From the NCBI RefSeq assembly GCF_003660455.1, contig NZ_QZVR01000026.1, positions 1-64,000 of the forward strand: DNA of 64,000 bases, given 5' to 3'. Below are positions 44,075 through 53,194 of the stretch, piece after piece. The notes beneath the pieces are model-generated. The model had not been told where the DNA came from and did not search any database. It saw only the letters and a list, made by a program, of their open reading frames with translations. Each line of letters begins with the position of its first letter. Position 1 is the first letter of the stretch. This DNA is from Nocardioides ferulae (lineage in GTDB: Bacteria; Actinomycetota; Actinomycetes; Propionibacteriales; Nocardioidaceae). The position numbers and the translations under genes are program-made.

Positions 44075-47000
44075 GTGCCCGCAGATCCCCGCCGGAAGGG
44101 TGGCCGCCGCGGCGGCCCCTCGAACGACCGTGTCCCGGGAGCGGGCCCGCTGCTGGCAGCGCGCCGGTTCCTGACCCACGAGACCGTGGGGGCCGACGGC
44201 CGCACCCTGCACCAGGTGGATCCGAGCGCGTGGGACTCCTTCTATCGCGACCGGTGGAGCTACGACAAGGTCGTCCGCTCCACGCACGGCGTCAACTGCA
44301 CCGGCTCCTGCTCGTGGAACGTGTTCGTCAAGGACGACCTGATCACCTGGGAGCACCAGGCGACCGACTATCCGACGACCGGCCCCGACAGCCCCGACTA
44401 CGAGCCCCGCGGCTGCCCGCGCGGTGCCTCGTTCTCGTGGTACGAGTACTCCCCGTCCCGGGTCCGCCACCCCTACGTGCGCGGCTCGCTGATCACGATG
44501 TACCGCGCGTCGCTGGCCCGCCTCGGCGACCCGGTCCTGGCCTGGGCCGACGTGGTCGAGACCCCGCACAAGGCGAAGGCCTACAAGTCCCAGCGCGGGC
44601 GCGGCGGCTTCGTCCGCGCCGGCTGGGACGAGGTGATCACGATGGTCGCCGCCGCCCACGTGCACACCACCAAGACCTACGGCCCCGACCGCGTGGTCGG
44701 CTTCTCCCCGATCCCGGCGATGTCGATGGCCTCGTTCGCGGCCGGCACCCGCTACCACGCGCTGCTGGGCGGCACCCTGCTCAGCTTCTACGACTGGTAC
44801 GCCGACCTGCCGATCGCGAGCCCGCAGGTGTGGGGCGACCAGACCGACGTGCCCGAGGCCGGGGACTGGTGGAACTCCACCTACCTGGTGATGTGGGGCT
44901 CCAACATCCCGGTCACCCGCACCCCCGACGCCCACTTCCTCGCCGAGGCGCGCTACCGCGGCACCAAGGTGGTCGCGGTCAGCCCCGACTACGCCGACAA
45001 CGTGAAGTTCGCCGACGACTGGCTGGCCCCGCACCCCGGCACCGACGGCGCGCTGGCGATGGCGATGGGCCACGTGGTGCTCCAGGAGTTCTTCGTCGAC
45101 CGGCAGGTGCCCTACTTCACCGACTACGTGCGGCGCTTCACCGACCTGCCGTTCCTGGTGACGCTGCGCGAGCGCGACGGCGGCTACGCGGCCGAGGGGT
45201 TCCTCACCGCGGCCGACCTGGGCCAGCAGACCGAGCACGCCGGGCACAAGACCGTGCTGCTCGACGACGCCACGGGTGAGCCGGTGGTGCCGCACGGCAC
45301 GCTCGGCCACCGCTGGGACGGCGAGGACGGCAGCTGGAACCTGGACCTCGAGGGCGTCGTGCCGGCGCTCGGCCTCGGCGACCACGCCACCGGCGCGGTC
45401 GAGATCGACCTGGCCCGCTTCGACGAGGGCGAGACCGAGGGTGGCGCGACCGTGCGGCGCGGCGTCCCGGTGCGCGAGGTCGGCGGACGGCTGGTGACCA
45501 CGGTCTTCGACCTGGTGATGGCGACCTACGGCGTGCGGCACCGCGAGGACCTGCCCGGCGCCTGGCCGACCGGGTACGACGACGCCGAGTCGCCGAACAC
45601 CCCCGCGTGGGCCGAGCGGCTCACCGGCGTCCCCGCGACGCTGGCGGCCAAGATCGGACGCGAGTTCGCCCGCAACGCCGAGCGCAGCAAGGGCCGCTCG
45701 ATGATCGCGATGGGTGCGGGCGCCAACCAGTGGTTCCACTCCGACATGACCTACCGGGCGTTCATCTCGCTGGTCACGCTGACCGGCTGCCAGGGCGTCA
45801 ACGGCGGCGGCTGGGCGCACTACGTGGGCCAGGAGAAGGCCCGCCCGATCACCGGGCAGCAGCACATGTCGTTCGCGTTCGACTGGCAGCGGCCGATGCG
45901 CCACCAGGCGAGCACCCCGTTCTGGTACCTGCACACCGACCAGTGGCGCTACGAGCGGGTGCCGGCCGACGAGCTGGCCTCGCCGCTGGGCAGCGGGCTG
46001 CTGGACGGCATGACGTTCGCCGACACGGTCGCCGCGGCCCAGCGGATGGGCTGGTCGCCGGGGCACCCGTTCTTCGACCGCAACCCGCTCGACCTGGCCG
46101 ACCAGGCCGCCGCGGAGGGCCTGAGCACCACCGAGTACGTCGTGCGCGAGCTGAAGGCGGGCAACCTGCGGCCGGTCGCCGACGACCCCGACAACCGGCG
46201 CAACCACCCGCGCTGCCTGACCCTGTGGCGGGCGAACCTGCTGGGGTCCAGCGGCAAGGGCAACGAGTACTTCATGCGCCACCTGCTGGGCATCGACTCG
46301 CTGGCCACCGCCGAGGAGTGCGGCCCCGACGAGCGCCCGCGCGACGTGGTGTGGCGTGACGAGGCGCCCACCGGCAAGCTCGACCTGCTGACCGCGATCG
46401 ACTTCCGGATGACCAACACCGGCCTGCACTCCGACGTGGTGCTGCCGGCGGCCACCTGGTACGAGAAGCACGACATCTCGACCACGGACATGCACCCGTT
46501 CGTGCACGCGTTCAGCCCGGCGGTGAGCCCGCCCGGCGACGTGCACACCGACTACGACGCGTTCCTGGCGCTGGCCGACAAGGTCAGCGAGCTGGCCGTC
46601 GGCCACCTCGACACCCGGCGCGACGTGCTGGCCGCGCCGCTGCAGCACGACACCCCCGACGAGCTCGCGACGCCCGGCGGGCGGGTGCGCGACTGGCGCA
46701 CCGGTGAGGTGGAGCCGATCCCGGGCGTGACGATGCCGAAGCTGGTCGAGGTCGAGCGCGACTACACGCTGATCGGCGCGAAGATGCGCGCGGTCGGCCC
46801 GCTGCTCGACAAGGTCGGCACCACCACCAAGGGCATCACCGTCGACGTCACCGAGGAGATCGCCTACCTCAAGCACCAGAACGGCGTGATCGCCGACGGT
46901 CCGTTCGCGGGCCGCCCGTCGCTGGCCACCGCGGACCGGATGGCCGAGGCGATCCTGGCGCTGTCGGGCACCACGAACGGCCGGGTCGCCGAGGCGGGGT

Positions 47001-47797
47001 TCCGCCACCTCGAGCAGCAGACCGGCCAGCCGTTCGTCGACTTCGTCGCCGGCCACGAGCGCGACCACGTCACCTACGCCGACACCCAGCGCGCCCCGCA
47101 GCCGGTGTTCACCAGCCCCGAGTGGTCGGGCTCGGAGAAGGACGGCCGCCGCTACAGCCCGTTCACGATCAACGTCGAGCGCGACAAGCCGTGGCACACC
47201 CTCACCGGCCGCCAGCACTTCTTCGTCGAGCACGACTGGGTCGCCGAGCTCGGCGAGCAGCTCCCGGCGTACCGGCCGCCGCTGAACATGGCGCGGCACT
47301 TCGGCAAGCCCGGCGAGGTCGCCGACGGCGGCGTGACCGTGCGGTTCCTGACCCCGCACGCGAAGTGGTCGATCCACTCGATGTACCACGACAACGAGCT
47401 GATGCTGGCGCTCTCGCGCGGCGGCCCGGTGATCTGGATGAGCGTCGAGGACGCGCGCAAGATCGGCGTCGCCGACAACGACTGGGTCGAGGCCTACAAC
47501 CGCAACGGCACCGTGGTCGCCCGCGCGGTGGTCAGCCACCGGATGCCGGAGGGGACGGTGTTCCAGTACCACTCCCCCGAGCGCACCGTGAACGTGCCGA
47601 AGACCGAGGAGAAGGGCCAGGGCAAGGGCCGCCGCGGCGGCTACCACAACTCGATGACCCGGCTGCTGGTCAAGCCGACCCACCTGGCCGGCGGTCACGC
47701 CCAGCTGACCTACGCCTTCAACTACTACGGCCCGATCGGGAGCCAGCGCGACGAGATCACCGTCATCCGCCGCCGCGCGCAGGAGGTCAGCTACTGA
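44075..47797 (+). CDS. narG: Respiratory nitrate reductase alpha subunit
   Basis: The 1240-residue catalytic subunit carries bis-MGD molybdenum and one 4Fe-4S cluster and reduces nitrate to nitrite at the cytoplasmic face. The FS0 ligands are His71, Cys75 and Cys79 (HGVNCTGSC), with the fourth Cys in PRGCPRG. The molybdenum-ligand Asp lies in WYADLPIASPQ. The sequence tracks E. coli NarG throughout (SPIPAMSM, GGGWAHYVGQEK, LGSSGKG, TATWYEK-type). GTG 44075 has AGGAG seven bases upstream. Longer frames run into the promoter. It is the first gene of narG-sORF-narH-narJ-narI. Confidence 0.97.
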   Translation: MPADPRRKGGRRGGPSNDRVPGAGPLLAARRFLTHETVGADGRTLHQVDPSAWDSFYRDRWSYDKVVRSTHGVNCTGSCSWNVFVKDDLITWEHQATDYPTTGPDSPDYEPRGCPRGASFSWYEYSPSRVRHPYVRGSLITMYRASLARLGDPVLAWADVVETPHKAKAYKSQRGRGGFVRAGWDEVITMVAAAHVHTTKTYGPDRVVGFSPIPAMSMASFAAGTRYHALLGGTLLSFYDWYADLPIASPQVWGDQTDVPEAGDWWNSTYLVMWGSNIPVTRTPDAHFLAEARYRGTKVVAVSPDYADNVKFADDWLAPHPGTDGALAMAMGHVVLQEFFVDRQVPYFTDYVRRFTDLPFLVTLRERDGGYAAEGFLTAADLGQQTEHAGHKTVLLDDATGEPVVPHGTLGHRWDGEDGSWNLDLEGVVPALGLGDHATGAVEIDLARFDEGETEGGATVRRGVPVREVGGRLVTTVFDLVMATYGVRHREDLPGAWPTGYDDAESPNTPAWAERLTGVPATLAAKIGREFARNAERSKGRSMIAMGAGANQWFHSDMTYRAFISLVTLTGCQGVNGGGWAHYVGQEKARPITGQQHMSFAFDWQRPMRHQASTPFWYLHTDQWRYERVPADELASPLGSGLLDGMTFADTVAAAQRMGWSPGHPFFDRNPLDLADQAAAEGLSTTEYVVRELKAGNLRPVADDPDNRRNHPRCLTLWRANLLGSSGKGNEYFMRHLLGIDSLATAEECGPDERPRDVVWRDEAPTGKLDLLTAIDFRMTNTGLHSDVVLPAATWYEKHDISTTDMHPFVHAFSPAVSPPGDVHTDYDAFLALADKVSELAVGHLDTRRDVLAAPLQHDTPDELATPGGRVRDWRTGEVEPIPGVTMPKLVEVERDYTLIGAKMRAVGPLLDKVGTTTKGITVDVTEEIAYLKHQNGVIADGPFAGRPSLATADRMAEAILALSGTTNGRVAEAGFRHLEQQTGQPFVDFVAGHERDHVTYADTQRAPQPVFTSPEWSGSEKDGRRYSPFTINVERDKPWHTLTGRQHFFVEHDWVAELGEQLPAYRPPLNMARHFGKPGEVADGGVTVRFLTPHAKWSIHSMYHDNELMLALSRGGPVIWMSVEDARKIGVADNDWVEAYNRNGTVVARAVVSHRMPEGTVFQYHSPERTVNVPKTEEKGQGKGRRGGYHNSMTRLLVKPTHLAGGHAQLTYAFNYYGPIGSQRDEITVIRRRAQEVSY

Positions 47798-47871
47798 TGT
47801 GCGCCCTGCTGCACCCCCGGCTCCACCACCCCCACCCGCTCACCCCCCAGAACGCGAAGGTCGCCCACTGA
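47797..47871 (+). CDS. 24-residue His-rich mini-gene between narG and narH
   Basis: The ATG at 47797 overlaps the narG stop (TGATG), and the TGA at 47869-47871 overlaps the narH start (TGATG). The frame therefore exactly fills the gap. It encodes 24 residues with five His and five Pro, starting MCALLHPRL and ending NAKVAH. It could be a coupling device that passes ribosomes from narG to narH, or a functional micropeptide. No ribosome-binding site is evident for narH itself, which supports coupling. Confidence 0.5.
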   Translation: MCALLHPRLHHPHPLTPQNAKVAH

Positions 47872-49511
47872 TGAAGCTCCGCGCCCAGGTCGCCATGGTG
47901 ATGAACCTGGACAAGTGCATCGGCTGCCACACCTGCTCGGTCACGTGCAAGCAGACGTGGACCAACCGCGAGGGCACCGAGTACGTCTGGTTCAACAACG
48001 TCGAGACCAAGCCGGGCATCGGCTACCCCAAGCACTACGAGGACCAGGAGCGCTGGCACGGCGGCTGGAAGCTCGACGGCAAGGGCCGGCTGGTGCTGCG
48101 CTCGGGCGGGCGGGCCAAGCGGCTGACCCGGATCTTCGCCAACCCCGACCTGCCGTCGCTGGCCGACTACTACGAGCCGGCCACGTTCGACAAGGACATC
48201 CTGGTCAACGCGCCCGAGGGCCTCCTCGACACCCCGGTGAAGCAGCCGCGCTCGGCGCTGACCGGTGAGCCGATGGCGATCGAGTGGGGCGCGAACTGGG
48301 AGGACGGCCTCGGCGGCGCGCACGAGCGCGCCGACACCGACCCCAACATCGTCGCGATGGAGAAGGCCACCAGCGAGAAGGTCCGCTTCGAGTTCGAGAA
48401 GACCTTCATGTTCCACCTGCCGCGGATCTGCGAGCACTGCCTCAACCCCGCGTGCGTCTCGGCCTGCCCCTCGGGCGCGATGTACAAGCGCGAGGAGGAC
48501 GGCATCGTCCTGGTCGACCAGGACAAGTGCCGCGGATGGCGGATGTGCGTCTCCGCGTGCCCCTACAAGAAGGTCTACGTCAACCACGCCACCGGCAAGG
48601 CCGAGAAGTGCACGTTCTGCTTCCCGCGGATCGAGGCCGGTCAGCCGACGATCTGCTCGGAGACCTGCGTGGGCCGGCTGCGCTACCTGGGCATCGTCTT
48701 CTACGACGAGGACGCCGTGCTGGCTGCCGCGTCCGTCGAGGACGAGCACGACCTGCTCGACGCCCAGCGCGCGGTCTTCCTCGACCCGCACGACCCGGCG
48801 GTGCAGCAGGCCGCGCGGGAGGCCGGGATGCCGCAGGAGTGGCTCGACGCCGCCGAGGCCTCCCCGGTGTGGCGGCTGATCAGCGACTACAAGATCGCGC
48901 TGCCGCTGCACCCGGAGTACCGCACGCTGCCGATGGTCTGGTACGTGCCGCCGCTCTCGCCGGTGCTCGACGCCGTCGGGGCCGCCGGCCGTGACGACGC
49001 GGACGCCGACGACGTGTTCCACACGATCCGCGACCTGCGGATCCCGGTGGAGTACCTCGCCGAGCTGTTCACCGCCGGTGACGCCGACGCCGCTGCCGGG
49101 GTGCTGATGAAGCTGGCCGCGATGCGCTCCTACATGCGGTCCCGCACGCTCGACGGCACCGTCGCCGAGGACCTGCTGGAGAAGATGGGCATGAGCGCCG
49201 ACGAGGTCGAGGCGATGTACCGCCTGCTGGCGATCGCGAAGTACGACGAGCGCTACGTCATCCCCACGGCGTACACCAAGGACGCCGCGGCGCTGGAGGC
49301 CCAGGCGGCCTCGACGTCGGACTGCTCGCTGGACTGCGAGGGCGGCCCCGGCATGGGCGGCTCCGGCGGCGCCACCACCGCCACGGTCGAGAAGTTCCAC
49401 CTGGTCGCCGACGACGACGGCGTGCGTCCCGGACGGACGCCGTGGAAGTCGCGGCGCAGCGACGGCCGGCTCGGCCTCTCGCTCGACCCGATGCCCGGCG
49501 GCGCGTCGTGA
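47871..49511 (+). CDS. narH: Respiratory nitrate reductase beta subunit
   Basis: The 546-residue electron-transfer subunit has four cysteine clusters: CIGCHTC, CEHCLNPACVSAC, CRGWRMCVSAC and CTFCF with CSETC. The Trp in the third is the hallmark of the 3Fe-4S cluster of NarH. It relays electrons from the haems of NarI to NarG. ATG 47871 begins MKLRAQVAMVMNLDKCIGC, matching the family. The GTG start of narJ overlaps its stop (GTGA). Confidence 0.97.
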   Translation: MKLRAQVAMVMNLDKCIGCHTCSVTCKQTWTNREGTEYVWFNNVETKPGIGYPKHYEDQERWHGGWKLDGKGRLVLRSGGRAKRLTRIFANPDLPSLADYYEPATFDKDILVNAPEGLLDTPVKQPRSALTGEPMAIEWGANWEDGLGGAHERADTDPNIVAMEKATSEKVRFEFEKTFMFHLPRICEHCLNPACVSACPSGAMYKREEDGIVLVDQDKCRGWRMCVSACPYKKVYVNHATGKAEKCTFCFPRIEAGQPTICSETCVGRLRYLGIVFYDEDAVLAAASVEDEHDLLDAQRAVFLDPHDPAVQQAAREAGMPQEWLDAAEASPVWRLISDYKIALPLHPEYRTLPMVWYVPPLSPVLDAVGAAGRDDADADDVFHTIRDLRIPVEYLAELFTAGDADAAAGVLMKLAAMRSYMRSRTLDGTVAEDLLEKMGMSADEVEAMYRLLAIAKYDERYVIPTAYTKDAAALEAQAASTSDCSLDCEGGPGMGGSGGATTATVEKFHLVADDDGVRPGRTPWKSRRSDGRLGLSLDPMPGGAS

Positions 49512-50236
49512 GCGCCCGGGTGCACCCGCGCCAGCGCGAGATCGCCCCGGCCGACCGGGCGCGGCTGTTCGAGGTGGCCTCGCTGCTGCTGACCTACCCC
49601 GACGCCGAGCTGCGCGGCGCCGCCGCGGAGCTCGCCGCCGCGGTCGCCGAGATCGGCGACGACGAGGTGCGCGGCCAGCTGACCCGGTTCCTGGTCTGGT
49701 TCGCCGCCAGCGAGGGCGCGGACGTCGAGCAGCACTACGTGCGCACCTTCGACCTGCGCCGCCGCTCGGGGCTCTACCTGACCTACTACCTGCACGGCGA
49801 CACCCGCAAGCGCGGGCTGGCGCTGCTCACGCTCAAGCAGCGCTACCGCGCCCACGGGCTGCGGCTGCGCGACGGCGAGCTGCCCGACCTGCTCCCGGTG
49901 GTGCTGGAGTTCGCCGCGGTGGCCGGCCCCGGCGACGGGGAGGCGCCGCTGCGCCAGCACCGGCAGGGGCTCGAGCTGCTCCGGCTGGCGCTGGTCGAGG
50001 CCGGCTCGCCCTACCGCGACCTGCTCGACGCGGTCGTGCTCGCGCTGCCGCCGCTCACCGACGCCGACCGGGAGGCCGTGGCCGCCCTGGCCGCCGACGG
50101 ACCCCCGGTCGAGGCGGTCGGCCTGGCGGCGTACGGCGACGAGCTCGCCGGCGTCGGACTCGGCCCCGCCCCCGCCGGACCCACCGCCGGGTCCCTCGCC
50201 CCCTGCTCCGCCCACCCCGCCACCCCGGAGGTCTGA
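49508..50236 (+). CDS. narJ: Nitrate reductase assembly chaperone
   Basis: The 242-residue TorD/NarJ-family chaperone binds the NarG N-terminus and supports molybdenum cofactor insertion. Conserved segments include LFEVASLLLTYPD, HYVRTFDLRRRSGLYLTYYLHGDTRKRG and LPDLLPVVLEFAA. GTG 49508 overlaps the narH stop by 4 bases. The last 40 residues are a Pro/Ala-rich tail that is not conserved. Confidence 0.93.
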   Translation: MSARVHPRQREIAPADRARLFEVASLLLTYPDAELRGAAAELAAAVAEIGDDEVRGQLTRFLVWFAASEGADVEQHYVRTFDLRRRSGLYLTYYLHGDTRKRGLALLTLKQRYRAHGLRLRDGELPDLLPVVLEFAAVAGPGDGEAPLRQHRQGLELLRLALVEAGSPYRDLLDAVVLALPPLTDADREAVAALAADGPPVEAVGLAAYGDELAGVGLGPAPAGPTAGSLAPCSAHPATPEV

Positions 50237-50239
50237 CCC

Positions 50240-50971
50240 GTGAACACCCTGGCCTTCGTGGTCGTGCCCTACCTGTGCCTGGCCGTCTTCGTCGTCGGCC
50301 ACGTGTGGCGCTGGCGCCACGACCAGATGGGGTGGACCACCCACACCAGCCAGCTGCTGGAGGGCCGGCTGCTGCGGCTGGCCTCGCCGCTGTTCCACCT
50401 CGGCGCGCTGGGCGTGGTCGGCGGCCACGTGATCGGGCTGCTGATCCCGGCCTCGTGGACCCACGCGGTCGGGATCTCCGAGCACGCCTACCACGTGGTG
50501 GCGGTCGGCGGCGGCACGGTGAGCGGGCTGATGCTGGCGGCCGGGTTCGTGCTGCTGGTGATCCGCCGGCGGATGACGCCGAAGGTGTTCCGGGCGACCA
50601 CCCGCACCGACAAGCTGCTCTATGCCGCGATGGGCTGGATGATCCTGCTCGGCATGACCGCGACCGTCGGGGTGAACATCTTCGGCGAGGGATACGACTA
50701 CCGCGAGGAGCTCGCGGTGTGGTTCCGCCAGATCTTCTGGCTGCAGCCCGAGTCGCACCTGATGGCCGACGCGCCGCTGGTCTACCAGGCGCACGCGGTC
50801 AGCGGGTTCCTCTTCATGGCGCTGTGGCCGTTCACCCGACTGGTGCACGTGTGGTCGGCGCCGCTTGCCTACCTGTGGCGCCCCTACGTCGTCTACCGCG
50901 GCCGCCCGGGCAACGCCCCCACCGCCTCCCGCACGCCCTCCGATGTCCGAGACTCCGCCCTCCCCCGCTGA
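50240..50971 (+). CDS. narI: Respiratory nitrate reductase gamma subunit
   Basis: The 243-residue integral membrane cytochrome b has five predicted helices and conserved haem-ligand His residues in GHVWRWRHDQMGW, FHLGALGVVGGHVIG and the C-terminal AHAVSGFLFMALWPFTRLVH. It oxidises menaquinol at the outer face and passes electrons to NarH. GTG 50240 is three bases after the narJ stop. A nonconserved tail of about 30 residues follows VVYRGRPG. Confidence 0.95.
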   Translation: MNTLAFVVVPYLCLAVFVVGHVWRWRHDQMGWTTHTSQLLEGRLLRLASPLFHLGALGVVGGHVIGLLIPASWTHAVGISEHAYHVVAVGGGTVSGLMLAAGFVLLVIRRRMTPKVFRATTRTDKLLYAAMGWMILLGMTATVGVNIFGEGYDYREELAVWFRQIFWLQPESHLMADAPLVYQAHAVSGFLFMALWPFTRLVHVWSAPLAYLWRPYVVYRGRPGNAPTASRTPSDVRDSALPR

Positions 50972-51012
50972 ATCACGGACGCCGAGCCGGCGCTGGTGCA
51001 GGCCCTCGGCCC

Positions 51013-51420
51013 CTACCGGTCGGAGCCGGAAGTCTCGTGCGGCCGGGCGTTGTCGCGGTGCTTGAACCACCAGCGCAGACCCCGCCCGGCGTACGGCTCG
51101 TCGGCGTAGCGCGGCAGCAGGTGGAGGTGGGCGTGCGGGACCGACTGGCCGCCGGTGGGCAGCACGTTCCAGCCGACGTTCCAGCCGGCGGGGCCGTGCT
51201 CGACCGCGATCCGCTGCTGCTGCCGGGCCAGCAGCAGCCGGGTGTCGCGCCACTCCTCCTCGGTGAGGTCCCACGGCGCGACCCGGTGCGCGAACGGCAG
51301 CAGCATCACCGACCCCTGCGGCCCGTCCAGGCTCGGCATCGCGAAGCAGCCGCCCTCCCGGTCGATGACCGGCAACGCGTCGATGGCGCAGAACGGGCAG
51401 TCGGACGTCGCTGCGCTCAA
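51013..51420 (-). CDS. HIT family protein
   Basis: The 135-residue protein has an N-terminal CPFC zinc-type start and the HIT triad HAHLHLLPR (about residue 104). Members hydrolyse nucleotide conjugates such as AMP-lysine or dinucleoside polyphosphates. The TTG start at 51420 is chosen. It follows GGAGGAGGG and overlaps the upstream stop by 4 bases (TTGA). Any ATG in frame lies too far upstream or inside the domain. Confidence 0.85.
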   Translation of the reverse strand: MSAATSDCPFCAIDALPVIDREGGCFAMPSLDGPQGSVMLLPFAHRVAPWDLTEEEWRDTRLLLARQQQRIAVEHGPAGWNVGWNVLPTGGQSVPHAHLHLLPRYADEPYAGRGLRWWFKHRDNARPHETSGSDR

Positions 51421-51836
51421 CCGGTGCCCTCCTCCAGGGCGCGCCGCCCCACCTCGCGCACCAGCCGCCGGGTGACCAACGCGTGCAGACCGGTCCGGAC
51501 GACCAGCCAGCGATAGACCCTTCCGTGGACGCCTGGGAACTCCGCGTGGCTGACCGCCCGCAGCTCGGTGCCGCCCGGGGAGTCCGCGAGCAGCCAGGTC
51601 AGGCGGTAGCGGGAGAAGCGGTGCCGCCCGGAGAGCTCCAGGCGCTCCCCGGGATCGACGATCGTCGGCGCGAATCCTGCCGGCGGGTGGGTGCCCAGCA
51701 CCCGGGCGACCGGACCGCCCACCCGCAGCCGTTGCGCGGCGTACGTCTCCAGTGCCGCCCACACCCGTTCACGCGGCGCGTCGACGAGCAGGTGGTGCTC
51801 GTCGAGGTACGGCGGCGGATCCGGGGCGGGTCTCAC
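51417..51836 (-). CDS. SRPBCC-like protein
   Basis: The 139-residue protein looks like a polyketide cyclase/SRPBCC fold: YLDEHHLLVDAPRERVWAALETY, GERLELSGRHRFSRYRLTWLL, and a C-terminal long helix ALVTRRLVREVGRRALEE. It contains an Arg/Tyr pair VYRWLVVRTGLH. The likely start is GTG 51836. An upstream ATG at 51977 would add 47 low-complexity residues. It is coupled to the HIT gene. Confidence 0.65.
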   Translation of the reverse strand: MRPAPDPPPYLDEHHLLVDAPRERVWAALETYAAQRLRVGGPVARVLGTHPPAGFAPTIVDPGERLELSGRHRFSRYRLTWLLADSPGGTELRAVSHAEFPGVHGRVYRWLVVRTGLHALVTRRLVREVGRRALEEGTG

Positions 51837-51910
51837 GAACCCATCATGCCTGGCCGCGCGGAGGGCGGACGCTGCACAAGCGCCGACTCGGCGAGCCACT
51901 CTAGACGTGA

Positions 51911-51955
51911 GAGGAGGCCGGACCAGGTGCGGATGGGCACCGGCCCGGCCTCCTC
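51911..51955. terminator. Strong two-tier hairpin downstream of the DUF2249 gene
   Basis: GAGGAGGCCGG (51911-51921) pairs with CCGGCCTCCTC (51945-51955). Inside, GGTGC (51926-51930) pairs with GCACC (51937-51941) around a 6-base loop. It is positioned to end transcription of the DUF2249 gene before the SRPBCC/HIT pair. Confidence 0.6.
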
Positions 51956-51990
51956 CCGTCCCCGGCTCAGGGATCAAGCACCCAATCGTT

Positions 51991-52030
51991 CAGGCGCTCA
52001 GGCGCTCAGGCGTTCAGGCGTTCAGGCGCC
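51991..52030. repeat. Five 8-bp tandem repeats at the 3' end of the DUF2249 gene
   Basis: CAGGCGYT is repeated five times in a row (the last unit ends CC). The array covers the last codons and stop of the DUF2249 gene and continues beyond it. Because 8 is not a multiple of 3, slippage inside the coding part would change the C-terminus. Confidence 0.8.
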
Positions 52031-52354
52031 GGTGCGCAGGAAGGCGAGCTTCCAGGCCGGCCCGCGCTCGACGTACTCGACGGTGAACCGGCCCGGGGTG
52101 CGCTGCTCCACCTGGGCGAGCAGCGGGATCGGGTCGTGCGGGGCGACCAGCACCATGCCCCCGCCGGGCTGGATCGAGTCGAGGGCGCCGAAGATGCTGG
52201 CGTGCCGCAGCGCCGGCGGCACCACGGTCGCGTCGAACTCCGGCAGCGTGGCGGCGCCGGCGTTGCCACCGCAGCCGCAGTCACCGCCCCCGCCACAGCC
52301 GCCCTGCTTCGGGGCCTCGGTGAGGCCGAGGTCCTGGTGCTGGTCGGTGCTCAT
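52022..52354 (-). CDS. DUF2249 domain protein with Cys/Gly-rich N-terminus
   Basis: The 110-residue protein has a DUF2249 domain (VPPALRHASIFGALDSIQPGGGMVLVAPHDPIPLLAQVEQRTPGRFTVEYVERGPAWKLAFLR). DUF2249 is often found with denitrification and NO-stress genes such as RIC and hemerythrin proteins. The N-terminal segment GGCGGGGDCGCGG offers three Cys that could bind a metal. It is divergent from the HTH regulator and shares its promoter region, so it is a good candidate target of that regulator. Confidence 0.8.
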   Translation of the reverse strand: MSTDQHQDLGLTEAPKQGGCGGGGDCGCGGNAGAATLPEFDATVVPPALRHASIFGALDSIQPGGGMVLVAPHDPIPLLAQVEQRTPGRFTVEYVERGPAWKLAFLRTGA

Positions 52355-52482
52355 GCTTCCTCCTGTCGCGGCTGCGCCGCGGATCGCTTCGGTCTGCTCG
52401 CGGACCCCGGCGCTGTTCGCCGGGGGTTCTCCGCGATGTCTGCGGGATCACGCGCCGTCGAGATGACAGCGCGCCGCTATTT

Positions 52483-52509
52483 TGCCACACTTAACTCCGT
52501 GGTTAATAC
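52483..52509 (+). promoter_or_regulatory. A/T-rich promoter with overlapping palindromic operator
   Basis: TTGCCA (52483-52488) and TAATAC (52504-52509) form a sigma-70-like pair with a 15-base spacer. Overlapping it is the inverted repeat TTAAC-N6-GTTAA (52491-52506). It lies between the divergent DUF2249 and regulator genes. A regulator bound there would block the promoter, so autorepression is plausible. Confidence 0.5.
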
Positions 52510-52552
52510 AGCCCTCGGCCCCCGGCCGGCGCGCAGCGCCTCCGGCCGGGCC

Positions 52553-53194
52553 ATGTCGCCCAGCCGCGCGGCGCTGCTCGAGACCCTGCAGGCCCAGCCC
52601 GACCCGACCAGCCTGCAGGCGCTGGTCACCATGACCGGGCTGCACGCGAACACGGTGCGCGAGCACCTCGACGCGCTGATCCGCCGCGGCCTCGTCACCC
52701 GCGAGCAGGCGCCCCCCTCCGGACGCGGGCGACCCGGCTGGCTCTACCGGGCCACCCACCGCGGCGGCGAGCCGGAGCGACCCGAGTACGCCGGGCTGGC
52801 CGCCACCCTCGCCGCGGTCGTCACCCGCACCAGCCCCGACCCGGCCCGCGACGCCCGCGCCGCCGGGGCCGACTGGGGCCGCCGGCTCGCCCAGGACGCC
52901 GGCGCCCCCGACGCGCCCGGACCCGAGGCCGCCCGCCGGCAGGTCGGCCGCATCTTCGAGCAGATGGGCTTCGAGCCCGAGAGTGAGGACGACGGAGACG
53001 CCACCACGATGCGGCTGACCCGATGCCCCTTGCTGGAGGCCGCCCACCAGAACCGCGAGGTGGTCTGCTCGGTGCACCTCGGCATCGCCGAGGGCGCGAT
53101 GGAGGTCTACGGCGAGGACGGCTCGGGCAGCGAGCTGGTGCCGTTCGCCGAGCCCGGCGCCTGCCTGCTGCACCTGCGCCCGGCCCCGCGATGA
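52553..53194 (+). CDS. Winged-helix regulator with three-Cys C-terminal domain (SufR/NsrR-like idea)
   Basis: The 213-residue regulator has an N-terminal winged helix (SRAALLETLQAQPDPTSLQALVTMTGLHANTVREHLDALIRRGLV, wing PPSGRGRPGWLYR). The C-terminal domain holds three Cys, C158 (RCPLL), C172 (VVCSVHLG) and C204 (ACLLHL), spaced like the cluster ligands of SufR-type iron-sulfur regulators. It heads the operon with NnrS, the NirK fusion and RIC, so sensing NO or redox state is a reasonable inference. The start is uncertain. GTG 52499 would add 18 residues and lie inside the operator. Confidence 0.75.
   Translation: MSPSRAALLETLQAQPDPTSLQALVTMTGLHANTVREHLDALIRRGLVTREQAPPSGRGRPGWLYRATHRGGEPERPEYAGLAATLAAVVTRTSPDPARDARAAGADWGRRLAQDAGAPDAPGPEAARRQVGRIFEQMGFEPESEDDGDATTMRLTRCPLLEAAHQNREVVCSVHLGIAEGAMEVYGEDGSGSELVPFAEPGACLLHLRPAPR

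Noticed and set aside
43841..47698. Open frame of about 1285 codons antisense to narG
   Set aside because: It mirrors the strongly biased codons of narG, is rich in Arg, Val, Gly and His with no domain, and has no ribosome-binding site. It is a shadow of high GC content.
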